64,000 nt of DNA from Cyclobacterium lianum (GTDB lineage: Bacteria; Bacteroidota; Bacteroidia; Cytophagales; Cyclobacteriaceae): positions 62,001-126,000 of the forward strand of contig NZ_FRCY01000011.1 of the NCBI RefSeq assembly GCF_900143075.1, in the 5' to 3' direction. Every line of letters begins with the position of its first letter. Position 1 is the stretch's first letter. Under the pieces are notes generated by a model that made no database searches, was not told the DNA's origin, and saw nothing but the letters and a program-made list of their open reading frames with translations. Below, piece after piece: positions 1-9,097 of the stretch. The translations under genes and the position numbers were made by a program.

Positions 1-177
1 TGCCTCCTCCTTTATCTTATCAGTGACTTCCTTAGCTACTTTATAGTTTACGTCTGCATCGATCAATGCCCTCCGGATCTCCTTTACCGTGGTGGCTACA
101 TTGATTTCCGTGATTTTTCCGGTTCCTTTTAAGGTCTTGAACGCCCGGTCTAATTTAAAACTTAGATTATCAAACAT
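1..177 (-). CDS. ffh: Signal recognition particle GTPase Ffh (N-terminal part, cut by window edge)
   Basis: The 59 visible residues begin MFDNLSFKLDRAFKTLKGTG and contain KITEINVATTVKEIRRAL and ADVNYKVAKE, the helical N domain of the SRP54/Ffh family. Ffh binds the SRP RNA and signal sequences of nascent membrane proteins and delivers ribosomes to FtsY at the inner membrane. The ATG at 175-177 is chosen because the family normally starts with this MFDNL stretch. The GTPase G domain and the methionine-rich M domain lie beyond the left edge. A TAnnTTTG -7 box lies 22 bases upstream (199-206, minus). Only the N domain is visible, but its sequence is characteristic. Confidence 0.93.
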   Translation of the reverse strand, partial: MFDNLSFKLDRAFKTLKGTGKITEINVATTVKEIRRALIDADVNYKVAKEVTDKIKEEA

Positions 178-198
178 GTCATTGCTTTATTGAATGCA

Positions 199-206
199 CA
201 AAAATA
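199..206 (-). promoter_or_regulatory. Putative -7 box (TATTTTTG) of the ffh promoter
   Basis: On the minus strand this reads TATTTTTG, an exact fit to the Bacteroidota -7 consensus TAnnTTTG, 22 bases upstream of the ffh ATG. I see no good TTG -33 element at the usual 17-23 base distance, so the call rests on the -7 box and position only. Confidence 0.45.
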
Positions 207-310
207 GCGATTTTTTTAAGCTTGTCAGGCATCCAGGACAAAAGTCTGTGCGTAAAGATAAAAGACCATTTGCTTGCCGGGGTACTTTTTTCCGCTATCT
301 TTTGTTATCA

Positions 311-334
311 AAAAAACGCAAAAAGGTGTTTTTT
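311..334. terminator. Terminator-like hairpin 1 of a tandem pair
   Basis: AAAAAACGC (311-319) pairs with GTGTTTTTT (326-334), one G-T wobble, across the loop AAAAAG. The arms are A-rich then T-rich, so the hairpin resembles an intrinsic terminator on either strand. It sits between ffh and the DUF6508-like gene with no gene ending here on the plus strand. See the finding on the tandem hairpins. Confidence 0.5.
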
Positions 335-340
335 ATATAC

Positions 341-368
341 AAAAATACCCGGAACAGGGTATTTTTTT
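341..368. terminator. Terminator-like hairpin 2 of a tandem pair
   Basis: AAAAATACCC (341-350) and GGGTATTTTT (357-366) form a perfect 10-base-pair stem around the loop GGAACA, followed by more T. This is a textbook bidirectional intrinsic terminator shape. It lies 91 bases before the first ATG of the downstream gene, either in that gene's leader or as the end of an unannotated upstream transcript. Confidence 0.65.
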
Positions 369-458
369 GATGAAAAAAAAGTTGTTACTTACACATTCAA
401 AATAGTCGTTATCAAACCATTAGCCGTAAATCGAGATAATTTAACCAAAATCAAAAAA

Positions 459-956
459 ATGATGATCAAAGACCAAATCCCGCTATTTATCCCCTTAGGC
501 AGCTTTTCAGACCATTGCAGTAGTCTGGACAAGGGAAAACTGATGCCCATTATCGATCTGATCCATGAGATGGAACTCAAATTTTACAAAGCTGAAAAAG
601 TGTTGGGAATTACAGACATGAGTGAAATCTCACTTCAAACGCTGGGGTTGAGTGGTATACATGTCAGATTGCTCGACGCGATATTGAAATTAAGACTGGT
701 TCCGCTGTTTGACTGGATGCTTTGGAAAAATGATGCGGAGCGTTATTATTCAGAGCCAAACCTGCTATATGGACTGGACACCGTAACGTTGGGAAAAGTT
801 ACAACCGTGCTGTTGCGCTCTCAAACACTGTATGGGCCGGCTTTCCTCGAATCAAAAATTAAAGACAAATTTGTGTTGACGCTCCTCAAAGCTATTGTAC
901 ATTCCCTGGAGCAAAACTATAATTCCGGCCAGAACCAGGCAGAAATCCTGGATTAA
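459..956 (+). CDS. Hypothetical protein resembling DUF6508
   Basis: A 165-residue cytoplasmic-looking protein with no signal peptide or membrane helix. The C-terminal half (about residues 75-150) has the pattern FDWMLWKNDAERYY, then DTVTLGKVTTVLLRS and LLKAIVHSLEQN. From memory this matches the DUF6508 consensus (FDW..W...AE, then TL..LLT..VR, then a terminal leucine-rich helix), a family of unknown function. The frame is open upstream to a TTG at 222, but that stretch contains two strong hairpins (311-368) and reads like non-coding DNA. The first in-frame ATG is at 459, with a second ATG at 462, so I start there. The stop is TAA. The gene stands alone: ffh diverges upstream and 260 bases separate it from the next gene. 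Function unknown; the family match is from recall and not searched. Confidence 0.7.
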   Translation: MMIKDQIPLFIPLGSFSDHCSSLDKGKLMPIIDLIHEMELKFYKAEKVLGITDMSEISLQTLGLSGIHVRLLDAILKLRLVPLFDWMLWKNDAERYYSEPNLLYGLDTVTLGKVTTVLLRSQTLYGPAFLESKIKDKFVLTLLKAIVHSLEQNYNSGQNQAEILD

Positions 957-1122
957 TCATTTTCTATCCCTACAAATAAGAATTTGATTTCCGTATTGTT
1001 CTCCCGCTTAATCACCCCTTTATTTTTTTTTGATTGAACTCCCTATCTCCCGGTGTTTTTCGTTACATTGGTGTTCCAGTTTATTTCATAAATCAGGTTA
1101 TTAAAATATCAGTTTATTTTTA

Positions 1123-1143
1123 AACCAAATTACCAATTTGGTT
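1123..1143. repeat. Perfect 9-base inverted repeat, candidate operator
   Basis: AACCAAATT and AATTTGGTT flank the 3-base spacer ACC, 73 bases upstream of the adhesin start at 1217. The symmetry suits a dimeric regulator or a small RNA hairpin in the leader. The rest of the 260-base gap (957-1216) is AT-rich; I see no full TAnnTTTG promoter and no other structure in it. Confidence 0.45.
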
Positions 1144-1216
1144 CGTTATTTGAAGTCAGGCAACGAAATCATGTTCTGCACTTCTCAGCAATAGAAAAGA
1201 CAGCAATAATGCATCA

Positions 1217-4200
1217 ATGACATTGAAATTTAGAATAGAAAACATAAAGCCGATTCTTCCGGGATTGATCCTTTTTTTGACGTTCTGCTTTTTTTTCACT
1301 CTTGATACGGCAGGGCAGCAAGCACCGGTACTTCGATTGGATCTGAAACAACCTTCCTGCCCTGGCAATGGAGAAATTTCGGCTGTGCTTGAAAATGTAG
1401 CGAATCCGGCCGATCTCTTGTTCGAATTGTACCTGTTACCTGAGTCTGCTGTCCTTGCCAGCAATAGCTCGGGGCGCTTTACCGGATTGATCGAAGGCTC
1501 CTACCGGGTAACCGCCAGATACAGCGTAGAGGGAGAGCCGCAGGAGATCTCCGCCGAGGCCAATCTCATGTCTACATTTGAAAGTCTGTCTTTTACCATT
1601 CTTTCAGAAGGTCTCTGTGAAAATGATTTGAGCCATATAGAGGTAATCACCGACGCGGGAAATCCCCTATCATACGAACTCCGTGGAGACCTGCAGCGCC
1701 CGGCCCAGGATAGTCCCCTGTTTGAAAATATTCCTGCCGGAAGTTATACTGTAGTAGTGACCGACGAATGTGGAGACCGACTTTCCCAGTCTTTCGAAAT
1801 CCGAAAGTCCGAAATGGTGCTGGACCCAGATATACAGGAATTTCAACCGACCCTGGCCGGCTGCGGAGAAATTGCTGTGGGGCATTTGCTGAGGGTCGCC
1901 GGAGCCGAAATTGCCTACCCTTTGGCAGTGCTGTTTACTGTGCAATTACCCGATGGACAGCAACAAGAGATCCAGGTAGAAGTAGACGAGGGAGCTGCTT
2001 CAGAGGTAATGCTAATGGGAATCATTCCCTTCTATCCTGGCGAGGAATACAGTTATGATCTTCAGGTCACAGACAATTGCGACCAAATCGCAATCCTGGA
2101 AGACAACCTCATCAATCGAACGCTACAAATATCGGAAGACGTGCTTTGGGGTGCCGGCCCTTGTGGACAACGGAGATTATCAGTCAAACCCCTTAATTTT
2201 GTTCCCCCCTTTCAAATCAATTTTTCAGAATATCCCGACGATTTTGATCCGTCTCTGTATAATGAAGCCTACCCCGGACCATTTGAGGAAGAAAACATAT
2301 TTTTTGGATCAGAAGAAATGCCCATTCCCTTTGGACAATACACCTTTATGGTGGAAGATGCCTGTGGCAATACAGCCGAGTTTTCGAAGGAGTTTCGAGA
2401 TTTATTGTCAGGGCCAGCAACCACTGTATACAAAGGTTGTGGCCCGAGTACCGGTTCTTTGCAATTAAATAGTTTTGATTATCAGTTTACACGGATAGAA
2501 ATGGTCGCTGGTCCGGAGGCTTACTCCAATCAATATCCAATAGACCTGTCTGAAAACATCAGTCAAAATGATCCCAGAAGATTTTTCATGAATAGCCTGC
2601 CTGCAGGGAATTATGAATTTGTGTCTTATACGACCTGCGATACCGAGCATGAGACTCAGGTAACCGTTTCGGGAGTAAGCACCATCAAAAATGAGATCGG
2701 AGTCGACGAAAACTGCGGTTCCTTTAATCTAAGTCTGGACCATCAGGACAATCTGGACGAAAATCAAACTACGCGTTTTGGCATACAGAAATTTGACCCC
2801 ACCACAGGAGAATGGGTCCATCCTGAAACCGGCCGGGCTTACCAGCTGGGAGAGGAGTTGACGGGTGAAAATGCCATTCTGCTTGTAAATCGGGCAAATA
2901 ACATCAATCTGAGTTACCATGGGGAACTGAGACTGGTAAAATCGATCAGGATCTGGAAAAATGGCCAGGATATTGTGCCCAATGAGCCTTCGTTTAACTA
3001 TTGCCTCGAAACGCTGGATCAATTTGAAATCCAGGAGCGAAGCACATTCAGCAGTATCAACACCTTTCAGTGCGTAGAGGGAAATTATGAACTTTCTGTC
3101 AGTGCTTCCGGCTACCCACCTATCAATTTCAAAATAGTAGAAAGAGATGGCTTGCCATTTGAAATAGACAATGGAGAAGACCCCCTCTTTAAAAACCTTG
3201 AGGCAGGCAGGTACCGCCTGCAACTGGAAGACAACTGTGGCAACCTAACCAATACCACCGTCCAGATAAGGGGCGAAAATTTACCCAAAATCATTCCGGA
3301 AAATCTGTGTGAAGGAGAAAATGGAAGCCTTTCTGTCAAAAACCTGGATTTTCTGGATTTCGAATGGTTTAATGTAGCTAATCCGGATGTGATACTCAGT
3401 ACAGGTCCAAGCCTGGAATTTTCTCCATTTAATCTTGCCACCCATGAGGGAGTATATGGCGTGAGGCTCAATGACAGCAATCCGGAGTCCTGCCTGAACG
3501 AAACCCTTGAATTTACCATAGATGAAGACAGCTTAAACCCTGAGCCCGGAGAAGGGCAAGTGGCGACCGTGTGTAAGGGGGAGATCATCGACTTGTTTGA
3601 CTATCTAGATGGACCATTTAGTGACTATGGCACCTGGGAGGAGATTTCCGATAGTGGTGCCCTGATTGGCAATACCTGGGCCACAACGACACTTTCGGCC
3701 GGTAGCTATACCTTTGAATACAACGTCACGGGCATTTGCTCGGGAGCAAGGTCTACACGGGTTACCATCAATCTGAGCAATGTACCTCCGCCACCACAGG
3801 GGGAGCCACTCCAGCAATTTTGTATGCCTGGTGAATACACGATTGGCTCACTCTCTGCTACCGGAGAAGCCATACGGTGGTTTCTCTCTCCTGAAGGCGG
3901 TACCGCTCTACCTGTGGAGGAGGCTCTTACAGACGGTCAAACCTACTATGCCGATCAGACAGTGGACGGATGCCCCTCTGACAGGCGGCTGGCAGTGCAG
4001 GTAAACGTATATCCCGAGCTTGTTTCGTATGGAATAGGAGAGGATCAAACCTTATATCAAATGGAAGTGCCGGAAATACTGATCGGAGAAAGTCCAGAAG
4101 GCGGATCGGGCAATTACACTTTCCAATGGGAAATCAAGCCTGAAGATGGTGATTGGACCAGCATCGGTGGAGCCACCAATAAGGATTTTCTACCTCCCCC

Positions 4201-5581
4201 TCTGTTAAAAGATACGCGGTTTCGGCGAATAACCACCGATGATGCCTGTGGCACTTTTCTCAGCAATGAGGTCACGCTGACTATAGAAGTAGCCAGGATC
4301 CAGGCCAATGACGATACTTTTGGACCTTTGATCAATTTTGAAAACAACCTGCTCCCATCGATCTTCGAAAACGATAGCCTGAAAATGCTACCTGCACAGC
4401 CAGAGGATGTGGCTGTCTCTGTCCTGTCGATTCGTGATGAAGCCGGAAATGCGCAGCAGCTCGTGTATTCCCTGGATGAAAATGGAGTTTTCAGCATTCC
4501 GGAAGACACCCCTCCAAACACCTACATTCTCGAATACAGGCTTTGCCAATCCGATGTCCCGGGAAATTGTGATGAAGCGGAAATCCGGATAGAAGTGGTG
4601 GGTATAGAATTGGAGATACAAAAAACCGTAGATCGCAGGCAGGCAGTGGCCGGCGAAATTGTGGATTATACCATTGAGGTAACCAACAACAGTATCTTTG
4701 CTATTCCATCGCTTTCTCTCAGGGAGATCCTGCCGGAAGGCCTGATCCTTCTGTCTGCCACACCCGAACCCTCCGAGGATGACACCTGGATCATCCCTCA
4801 AATGGCCCCGGAAGAAACCCTGGTGTTTCAATTGTCCGTTTTGGCTGCGGAGGAAGGGAGCTATACCAACCAGGTTCGGGGAAGGGTAGAAAATTTTGAC
4901 GAAACCATTTCCAGTGAAACACTGGAGGTAAGGCCAAAAATGATTGATCTGTCCGTCAGCAAAACAGCCACAGCAGAACCAGTAAGGGATGGAGACAACT
5001 TTGTATATCAAATCAGGGTCGGAAACAATGGACTCGATGCTGCCGACAATGTGCGGATCGTAGATTTTTTACCCCAGGGACTGCAATATCTCAGTGCAAA
5101 CACCATCAATGCCGGCCTGGCTGAGGATCCCGTCTTCAGTAGGGAGGGTCAGGTACTTGCCTGGCAAATCTCCTCCTTCCCGGTAGGTGCAAGCCTGGAT
5201 ATCTCACTTACGGTAAAGGCATTACGAGACGGAAGAATCAGAAACAGAGCGGAGGTAAGCGGTCAGGGTGTAGATACCGAACCAGAAAACAATACAGCAA
5301 TTGCCGAGAAGAATATTTTGTCACTATTTATTCCCAATGTAATCAAACCGGATTTTGACGGCAGGAATGATACCTTTGTCATTGAGGCCAGCCATAAGTT
5401 TGAACAGGTAGCGCTGCTGATCTTTAACCGGTGGGGAGATCTGGTCTTCGCTGCAGAAGACTATCAGAATGACTGGGATGCGGCAGGTTTGCTCGCCGGG
5501 ACGTATTATTATCAGGTGAAGGGTATGGATTCACAAGGAAATGAAAAGGAGTACAAAGGTTGGGTGCAGGTGATCAAATAG
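1217..5581 (+). CDS. SprB-like giant surface protein with type B T9SS sorting domain
   Basis: A 1454-residue secreted protein. Residues 1-35 form a signal peptide (basic start, hydrophobic run, cut near TAGQQA). Several units share the pattern G-x-Y-x-V/L-x(3)-D-x-CG (near residues 172-186, 368-386, 660-676), like the SprB repeat of gliding adhesins. Two DUF11-type beta-sandwich units follow at about 1132-1230 and 1244-1350, each with an ALPEGL/LPQGL-like segment. The last 84 residues, starting FIPNVIKPDFDGRNDTF and containing FNRWGDLVF, are the gliding motility-associated C-terminal domain (TIGR04131, type B T9SS signal). It is therefore likely exported through SprA and displayed at the cell surface as an adhesin. 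A PorP/SprF-like gene follows after 5 bases, which matches the known SprB-SprF partnership. The ligand cannot be told from sequence. Confidence 0.87.
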   Translation: MTLKFRIENIKPILPGLILFLTFCFFFTLDTAGQQAPVLRLDLKQPSCPGNGEISAVLENVANPADLLFELYLLPESAVLASNSSGRFTGLIEGSYRVTARYSVEGEPQEISAEANLMSTFESLSFTILSEGLCENDLSHIEVITDAGNPLSYELRGDLQRPAQDSPLFENIPAGSYTVVVTDECGDRLSQSFEIRKSEMVLDPDIQEFQPTLAGCGEIAVGHLLRVAGAEIAYPLAVLFTVQLPDGQQQEIQVEVDEGAASEVMLMGIIPFYPGEEYSYDLQVTDNCDQIAILEDNLINRTLQISEDVLWGAGPCGQRRLSVKPLNFVPPFQINFSEYPDDFDPSLYNEAYPGPFEEENIFFGSEEMPIPFGQYTFMVEDACGNTAEFSKEFRDLLSGPATTVYKGCGPSTGSLQLNSFDYQFTRIEMVAGPEAYSNQYPIDLSENISQNDPRRFFMNSLPAGNYEFVSYTTCDTEHETQVTVSGVSTIKNEIGVDENCGSFNLSLDHQDNLDENQTTRFGIQKFDPTTGEWVHPETGRAYQLGEELTGENAILLVNRANNINLSYHGELRLVKSIRIWKNGQDIVPNEPSFNYCLETLDQFEIQERSTFSSINTFQCVEGNYELSVSASGYPPINFKIVERDGLPFEIDNGEDPLFKNLEAGRYRLQLEDNCGNLTNTTVQIRGENLPKIIPENLCEGENGSLSVKNLDFLDFEWFNVANPDVILSTGPSLEFSPFNLATHEGVYGVRLNDSNPESCLNETLEFTIDEDSLNPEPGEGQVATVCKGEIIDLFDYLDGPFSDYGTWEEISDSGALIGNTWATTTLSAGSYTFEYNVTGICSGARSTRVTINLSNVPPPPQGEPLQQFCMPGEYTIGSLSATGEAIRWFLSPEGGTALPVEEALTDGQTYYADQTVDGCPSDRRLAVQVNVYPELVSYGIGEDQTLYQMEVPEILIGESPEGGSGNYTFQWEIKPEDGDWTSIGGATNKDFLPPPLLKDTRFRRITTDDACGTFLSNEVTLTIEVARIQANDDTFGPLINFENNLLPSIFENDSLKMLPAQPEDVAVSVLSIRDEAGNAQQLVYSLDENGVFSIPEDTPPNTYILEYRLCQSDVPGNCDEAEIRIEVVGIELEIQKTVDRRQAVAGEIVDYTIEVTNNSIFAIPSLSLREILPEGLILLSATPEPSEDDTWIIPQMAPEETLVFQLSVLAAEEGSYTNQVRGRVENFDETISSETLEVRPKMIDLSVSKTATAEPVRDGDNFVYQIRVGNNGLDAADNVRIVDFLPQGLQYLSANTINAGLAEDPVFSREGQVLAWQISSFPVGASLDISLTVKALRDGRIRNRAEVSGQGVDTEPENNTAIAEKNILSLFIPNVIKPDFDGRNDTFVIEASHKFEQVALLIFNRWGDLVFAAEDYQNDWDAAGLLAGTYYYQVKGMDSQGNEKEYKGWVQVIK

Positions 5582-5586
5582 CAACA

Positions 5587-6564
5587 ATGAATTTTTCCAA
5601 TTACACATATTTACTAACAGCATTTGCCGGATTTGTTTTGTTCCAAAATCCTGCGAAAGGGCAGCAAATGCCCCAGTACAGCCAGTATGTTTTCAATGCC
5701 TTGCACATTAACCCAGCCTATGCCGGGTACAAGGTAGATCCATTTGTACAAGCCACCTACCGGAGCCAGTTTATGAACTTTCCGGGTGCTCCCAATACAA
5801 TTTCCATATCTGCAGATATGGGCAATCTGGAGGAAACCATGGGCTATGGCCTGTCAATCATAGCTGACGAATTGGGTCCATACAAAACCCATTCCTTCCT
5901 GCTTACCTATGCCTATAAAGTGCGGCTTACACAAGATAGCTTTCTGGGCCTTGGCCTGAGTTCCGGTGTATCGGAACATGTACTTGATGCAGGAAAACTC
6001 CAGCCGGATGATCCTTCTGACCCCGGAATACCACAGGGCCGGCTCAATGCGTTTACGCCTAACCTCAACGCAGGCCTCTTCTATCACAGTCCGAAATTCT
6101 TTTCGGGATTGAGCGCCTTTAATCTACTGGGACAAAACAGCCTGAAAAACAGCGACCTGGCACTTGCTACCAACAACTATCATTTCTATTTTCAGGCAGG
6201 AGGTTTGCTGCCACTCTCTGACGGTTTGGCATTTAAACCATCTATTCTGATAAGGGAAGATCTCAAAGGCCCGAGCAGTTACGATATCAACACCATGTTT
6301 CTGCTGAACGAACAGTTTTGGCTGGGTGCGGCCTACAGGTCTTCGCTGCGAAAAGGGAATATAGATGTTGGTAACCTGCCGTCCAACAGAACGGCGCTGG
6401 CCATACTGTTTGACTTGTTTATTACGGATGAAGTTCGTTTTGGCTATGCATATGATTTTAATCTCAACAGCAATAACAACTACCGCAACAACAGCCATGA
6501 ATTCTCATTGGGATATTACATCAATAATAAATGGTTAAAAACACCTACCCAAAGGGCATTTTAG
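5587..6564 (+). CDS. PorP/SprF family type IX secretion membrane protein
   Basis: A 325-residue outer-membrane beta-barrel protein. It has a signal peptide (MNFSNYTYLLTAFAGFVLF, cut after AKG) and the family signature QMPQYSQYVFNALHINPAYAG near the mature N terminus; the C terminus has amphipathic strands such as FGYAYDFNLNSNN and HEFSLGYYI. An earlier in-frame start at 5560 would precede the signal peptide and overlap the upstream gene, so the ATG at 5587 is preferred. PorP/SprF proteins occur beside type B sorting-domain proteins and are needed for secretion or attachment of that partner (SprF for SprB in Flavobacterium). The partner here is the adhesin 5 bases upstream, so the two are almost certainly one transcription unit. 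It is not necessarily the core PorP of the secretion machine. Confidence 0.9.
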   Translation: MNFSNYTYLLTAFAGFVLFQNPAKGQQMPQYSQYVFNALHINPAYAGYKVDPFVQATYRSQFMNFPGAPNTISISADMGNLEETMGYGLSIIADELGPYKTHSFLLTYAYKVRLTQDSFLGLGLSSGVSEHVLDAGKLQPDDPSDPGIPQGRLNAFTPNLNAGLFYHSPKFFSGLSAFNLLGQNSLKNSDLALATNNYHFYFQAGGLLPLSDGLAFKPSILIREDLKGPSSYDINTMFLLNEQFWLGAAYRSSLRKGNIDVGNLPSNRTALAILFDLFITDEVRFGYAYDFNLNSNNNYRNNSHEFSLGYYINNKWLKTPTQRAF

Positions 6565-6670
6565 CGGTTTGCCTCCTGAGCTTATCCCATCGGTTAACTT
6601 ATTAATCCACTGATTTTTCTTAATTTGCAACCCATAGTACATAGCAGACCAAAGACCAATACCCCGGATC

Positions 6671-9097
6671 ATGAATGTTAACCTAAAAGAAGCTGTATTG
6701 CCCCATTTTTTAGCCATTCTCTCTTTTTATCTGATAGTGATCTTGTATTTTTCTCCGATTGTATTTGAGGGAAAAATGATTTTTCAGTCGGACATCCTGC
6801 AATGGGAAGGATCCGCGAAAGAATTGCTTGAGTACAGGGAGCGCACGGGAGAAGAGGCCCTATGGACCAACAGTATGTTTGGAGGGATGCCCGCCTACCT
6901 GATACACCTGGACCCAAAAGGAGATATCACCAATACGCTGATCAAGGTATTGACCCTGGGCCTACCACATCCGATCAGCGGACTTTTCTTCGGGATGGTT
7001 TCCATGTACCTGCTGCTGATGGGATTTAAGGTACGGCCGGCTATAGCTGCGCTGGCAGCCTGGGCGTTTGCCTTCAATACCTTTAATTTCCTGAGTCTTG
7101 AGGCCGGCCACAATGCCAAAATATGGTCGGTCTGCATCGTTCCCCTGCTATTGGCAGGGGTACATTTGTCATTTACCAACAAAAAATTTCTTGGCCTGAG
7201 TCTCACTGCACTGGCCGTATTGCTTCAGCTAAAATTTAACCACCTGCAGATCACCTACTACAGCCTGATCCTGGTATTGATATACGGAGCAGGCCAGCTG
7301 ATAAAGGCCATCCGGGAAAAGCAATTGATCCAATTCAGCAAAATTACCGCCCTGCTGCTTGCAGCGGCCATGCTGGGAGGACTTGGTAATCTGGCCCGCC
7401 TGTCTACGGTGCTGCAATATGGACAGTATTCTATCAGGGGAGAACGTAACCTGCCACTACCAGAAGAAAATGACTCCGGCCTGGACCGGACCTATGCCTT
7501 CAATTGGTCCAGTGGCAAGCTGGAAACCTTTACGCTGCTGATTCCCAATTACCTGGGAGGCGCCAGTCAACAGGCCCTGCCGGATAATTCCGCCGCAGAG
7601 CAGGCCCTTAGAAGCCAGGGCATGGAGGCCCGGCAAGTCAATCAATTTGTCAACAATGCGCCTTCCTACTGGGGGGATCAGCCCTTCACCGGTGGTCCTA
7701 TCTACGGGGGGGCGATCATGATTTTCCTTTTTGTTCTGGGCATATTGTTCGCAACCCCGCTATACCGGAATGTACTGCTTGTCATGACCCTGATTACGCT
7801 GATGCTGTCCTGGGGCAAAAATCTGGAATGGTTCAATTATTTTCTGTTTGACTACCTGCCCGGTTACAACAAATTCAGGGCGGTATCCATGGCACTTGGC
7901 ATCACCTTGCTGGTTATCCCCATTCTGGGGGCTTTGGGTCTGGAACGATTATTTTCGGAGGAAAAAGGCATTAAAACCAAAGCTACCTTCTTTAAAGCTC
8001 TGGGCATTACCGGTGGTTTGGTGCTGCTGGCATTGATTTCCGCATACATGTCAGGCTTTGGCGGTAACCTTAGCAGCTATCCCGACTGGTTGCAGGCCGC
8101 ATTGAAAACAGACCGGAGAAGTTTACTCCATGCAGACACTTTACGCAGCCTGCTTTTCATCGGGGCGGCCGCGGTACTGCTGGGTCTTGCCCTCTACAGA
8201 AAATTAAAAACAGAATATGCCATCGTGGCAACCGGTTTGCTATTACTCGTTGACTTGTGGGGAATCAATGGCCGGTATCTGGATCAGGATAGCTTCAGCG
8301 AAAGCCCCAGTGAGGAGCATTTTGCCGCCAGTCCGGCCGATGAAAAGATCATGCAGGATGAGGGTTATTTCAGGGTATTGAACCTGCAAAATCCCTTTAA
8401 CGATGCACGGACGAGCTATAGGTTTCACAGTATAGGGGGCTATCACGGTGCCAAAATGAGCCGCTACCAGGATTTGATCGAGCGGGTACTGCAACCCGAA
8501 ATCAGTGCCTTTGTACAGAAAGCGCAGGAAGGTAATTTTGATTATGCCGGCATACCGGTATTGAACATGCTCAACACCCGATACATTATGGCTGGGCGTG
8601 CGGAAAACGCTGTTTTCCAGAATCCGCAAGCCAATGGAGCTGCCTGGTTTCCCGAAAAAATCATTGCAGTAAGTGAAAACGAAGAAGAAATCCGAGCGCT
8701 TGCCGGCCTGGACACAAAAAAGGAGGCCACCTACAATGCTGCTGCATCTGCTGAAGCGCTACCCACCGGAAGCGGGAGCCTGAACCTGGACAGCAGCGAA
8801 CCCGGGAAGCTGGTTTACTCCGGCAATGTAGAAGAGGAGGGTCTGGCAGTTTTCTCTGAGATCTTTTACCCGGAGGGCTGGCAGGCAAGGGTGAATGGGA
8901 ACGCAGTAAAGATCCACCGGGTAAATTATTTGCTGCGTGGACTGGTGCTACCCCGTGGTGAGGTAAAGGTGGAGATGGAATTTGAGCCTTCCGGCTATTA
9001 TCGAAACAGGACATTCTCGGCCATATTTCAATACGCTGTTTTGCTGTTGGTAATTGCGGGATTATATGTGGAAGGTAAAAAAATACAACAGGCATGA
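6671..9097 (+). CDS. YfhO family polytopic membrane protein
   Basis: An 808-residue integral membrane protein with about twelve hydrophobic helices spread over residues 10-560 and one at the C terminus (about 780-803). The large loop after the first helix (FQSDILQWEGSAKE, then LWTNSMFGGMPAYL) and the C-terminal soluble part (FSEIFYPEGWQARVNG) are typical of the YfhO family (PF09586). In Bacillus, YfhO is needed for lipoteichoic acid glycosylation, and the fold is that of GT-C glycosyltransferases. A role in moving sugars onto a surface polymer is therefore likely here, but donor and acceptor are unknown. The next gene, a glycosyltransferase, starts inside its stop codon (ATGA overlap at 9094), which supports a joint role in glycan assembly. 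Confidence 0.85.
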   Translation: MNVNLKEAVLPHFLAILSFYLIVILYFSPIVFEGKMIFQSDILQWEGSAKELLEYRERTGEEALWTNSMFGGMPAYLIHLDPKGDITNTLIKVLTLGLPHPISGLFFGMVSMYLLLMGFKVRPAIAALAAWAFAFNTFNFLSLEAGHNAKIWSVCIVPLLLAGVHLSFTNKKFLGLSLTALAVLLQLKFNHLQITYYSLILVLIYGAGQLIKAIREKQLIQFSKITALLLAAAMLGGLGNLARLSTVLQYGQYSIRGERNLPLPEENDSGLDRTYAFNWSSGKLETFTLLIPNYLGGASQQALPDNSAAEQALRSQGMEARQVNQFVNNAPSYWGDQPFTGGPIYGGAIMIFLFVLGILFATPLYRNVLLVMTLITLMLSWGKNLEWFNYFLFDYLPGYNKFRAVSMALGITLLVIPILGALGLERLFSEEKGIKTKATFFKALGITGGLVLLALISAYMSGFGGNLSSYPDWLQAALKTDRRSLLHADTLRSLLFIGAAAVLLGLALYRKLKTEYAIVATGLLLLVDLWGINGRYLDQDSFSESPSEEHFAASPADEKIMQDEGYFRVLNLQNPFNDARTSYRFHSIGGYHGAKMSRYQDLIERVLQPEISAFVQKAQEGNFDYAGIPVLNMLNTRYIMAGRAENAVFQNPQANGAAWFPEKIIAVSENEEEIRALAGLDTKKEATYNAAASAEALPTGSGSLNLDSSEPGKLVYSGNVEEEGLAVFSEIFYPEGWQARVNGNAVKIHRVNYLLRGLVLPRGEVKVEMEFEPSGYYRNRTFSAIFQYAVLLLVIAGLYVEGKKIQQA

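Noticed and set aside
341-368. Part of an SRP RNA or other known structured RNA beside ffh
   Set aside because: The loop GGAACA and the stem do not match the SRP RNA tip (a GGAA-type tetraloop within a conserved asymmetric loop), and the rest of the expected helix is absent.
222-458. N-terminal extension of the DUF6508-like protein from a TTG at 222
   Set aside because: The stretch contains two strong hairpins and no family-like sequence. The first ATG is at 459.
3112-3588. Long minus-strand open frame inside the adhesin gene
   Set aside because: It is a shadow of the plus-strand coding frame, with no family resemblance or start signals.
4388-5011. 207-codon minus-strand open frame inside the adhesin gene
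   Set aside because: It is composition-driven and opposite the well-supported DUF11 region. The translation looks random.
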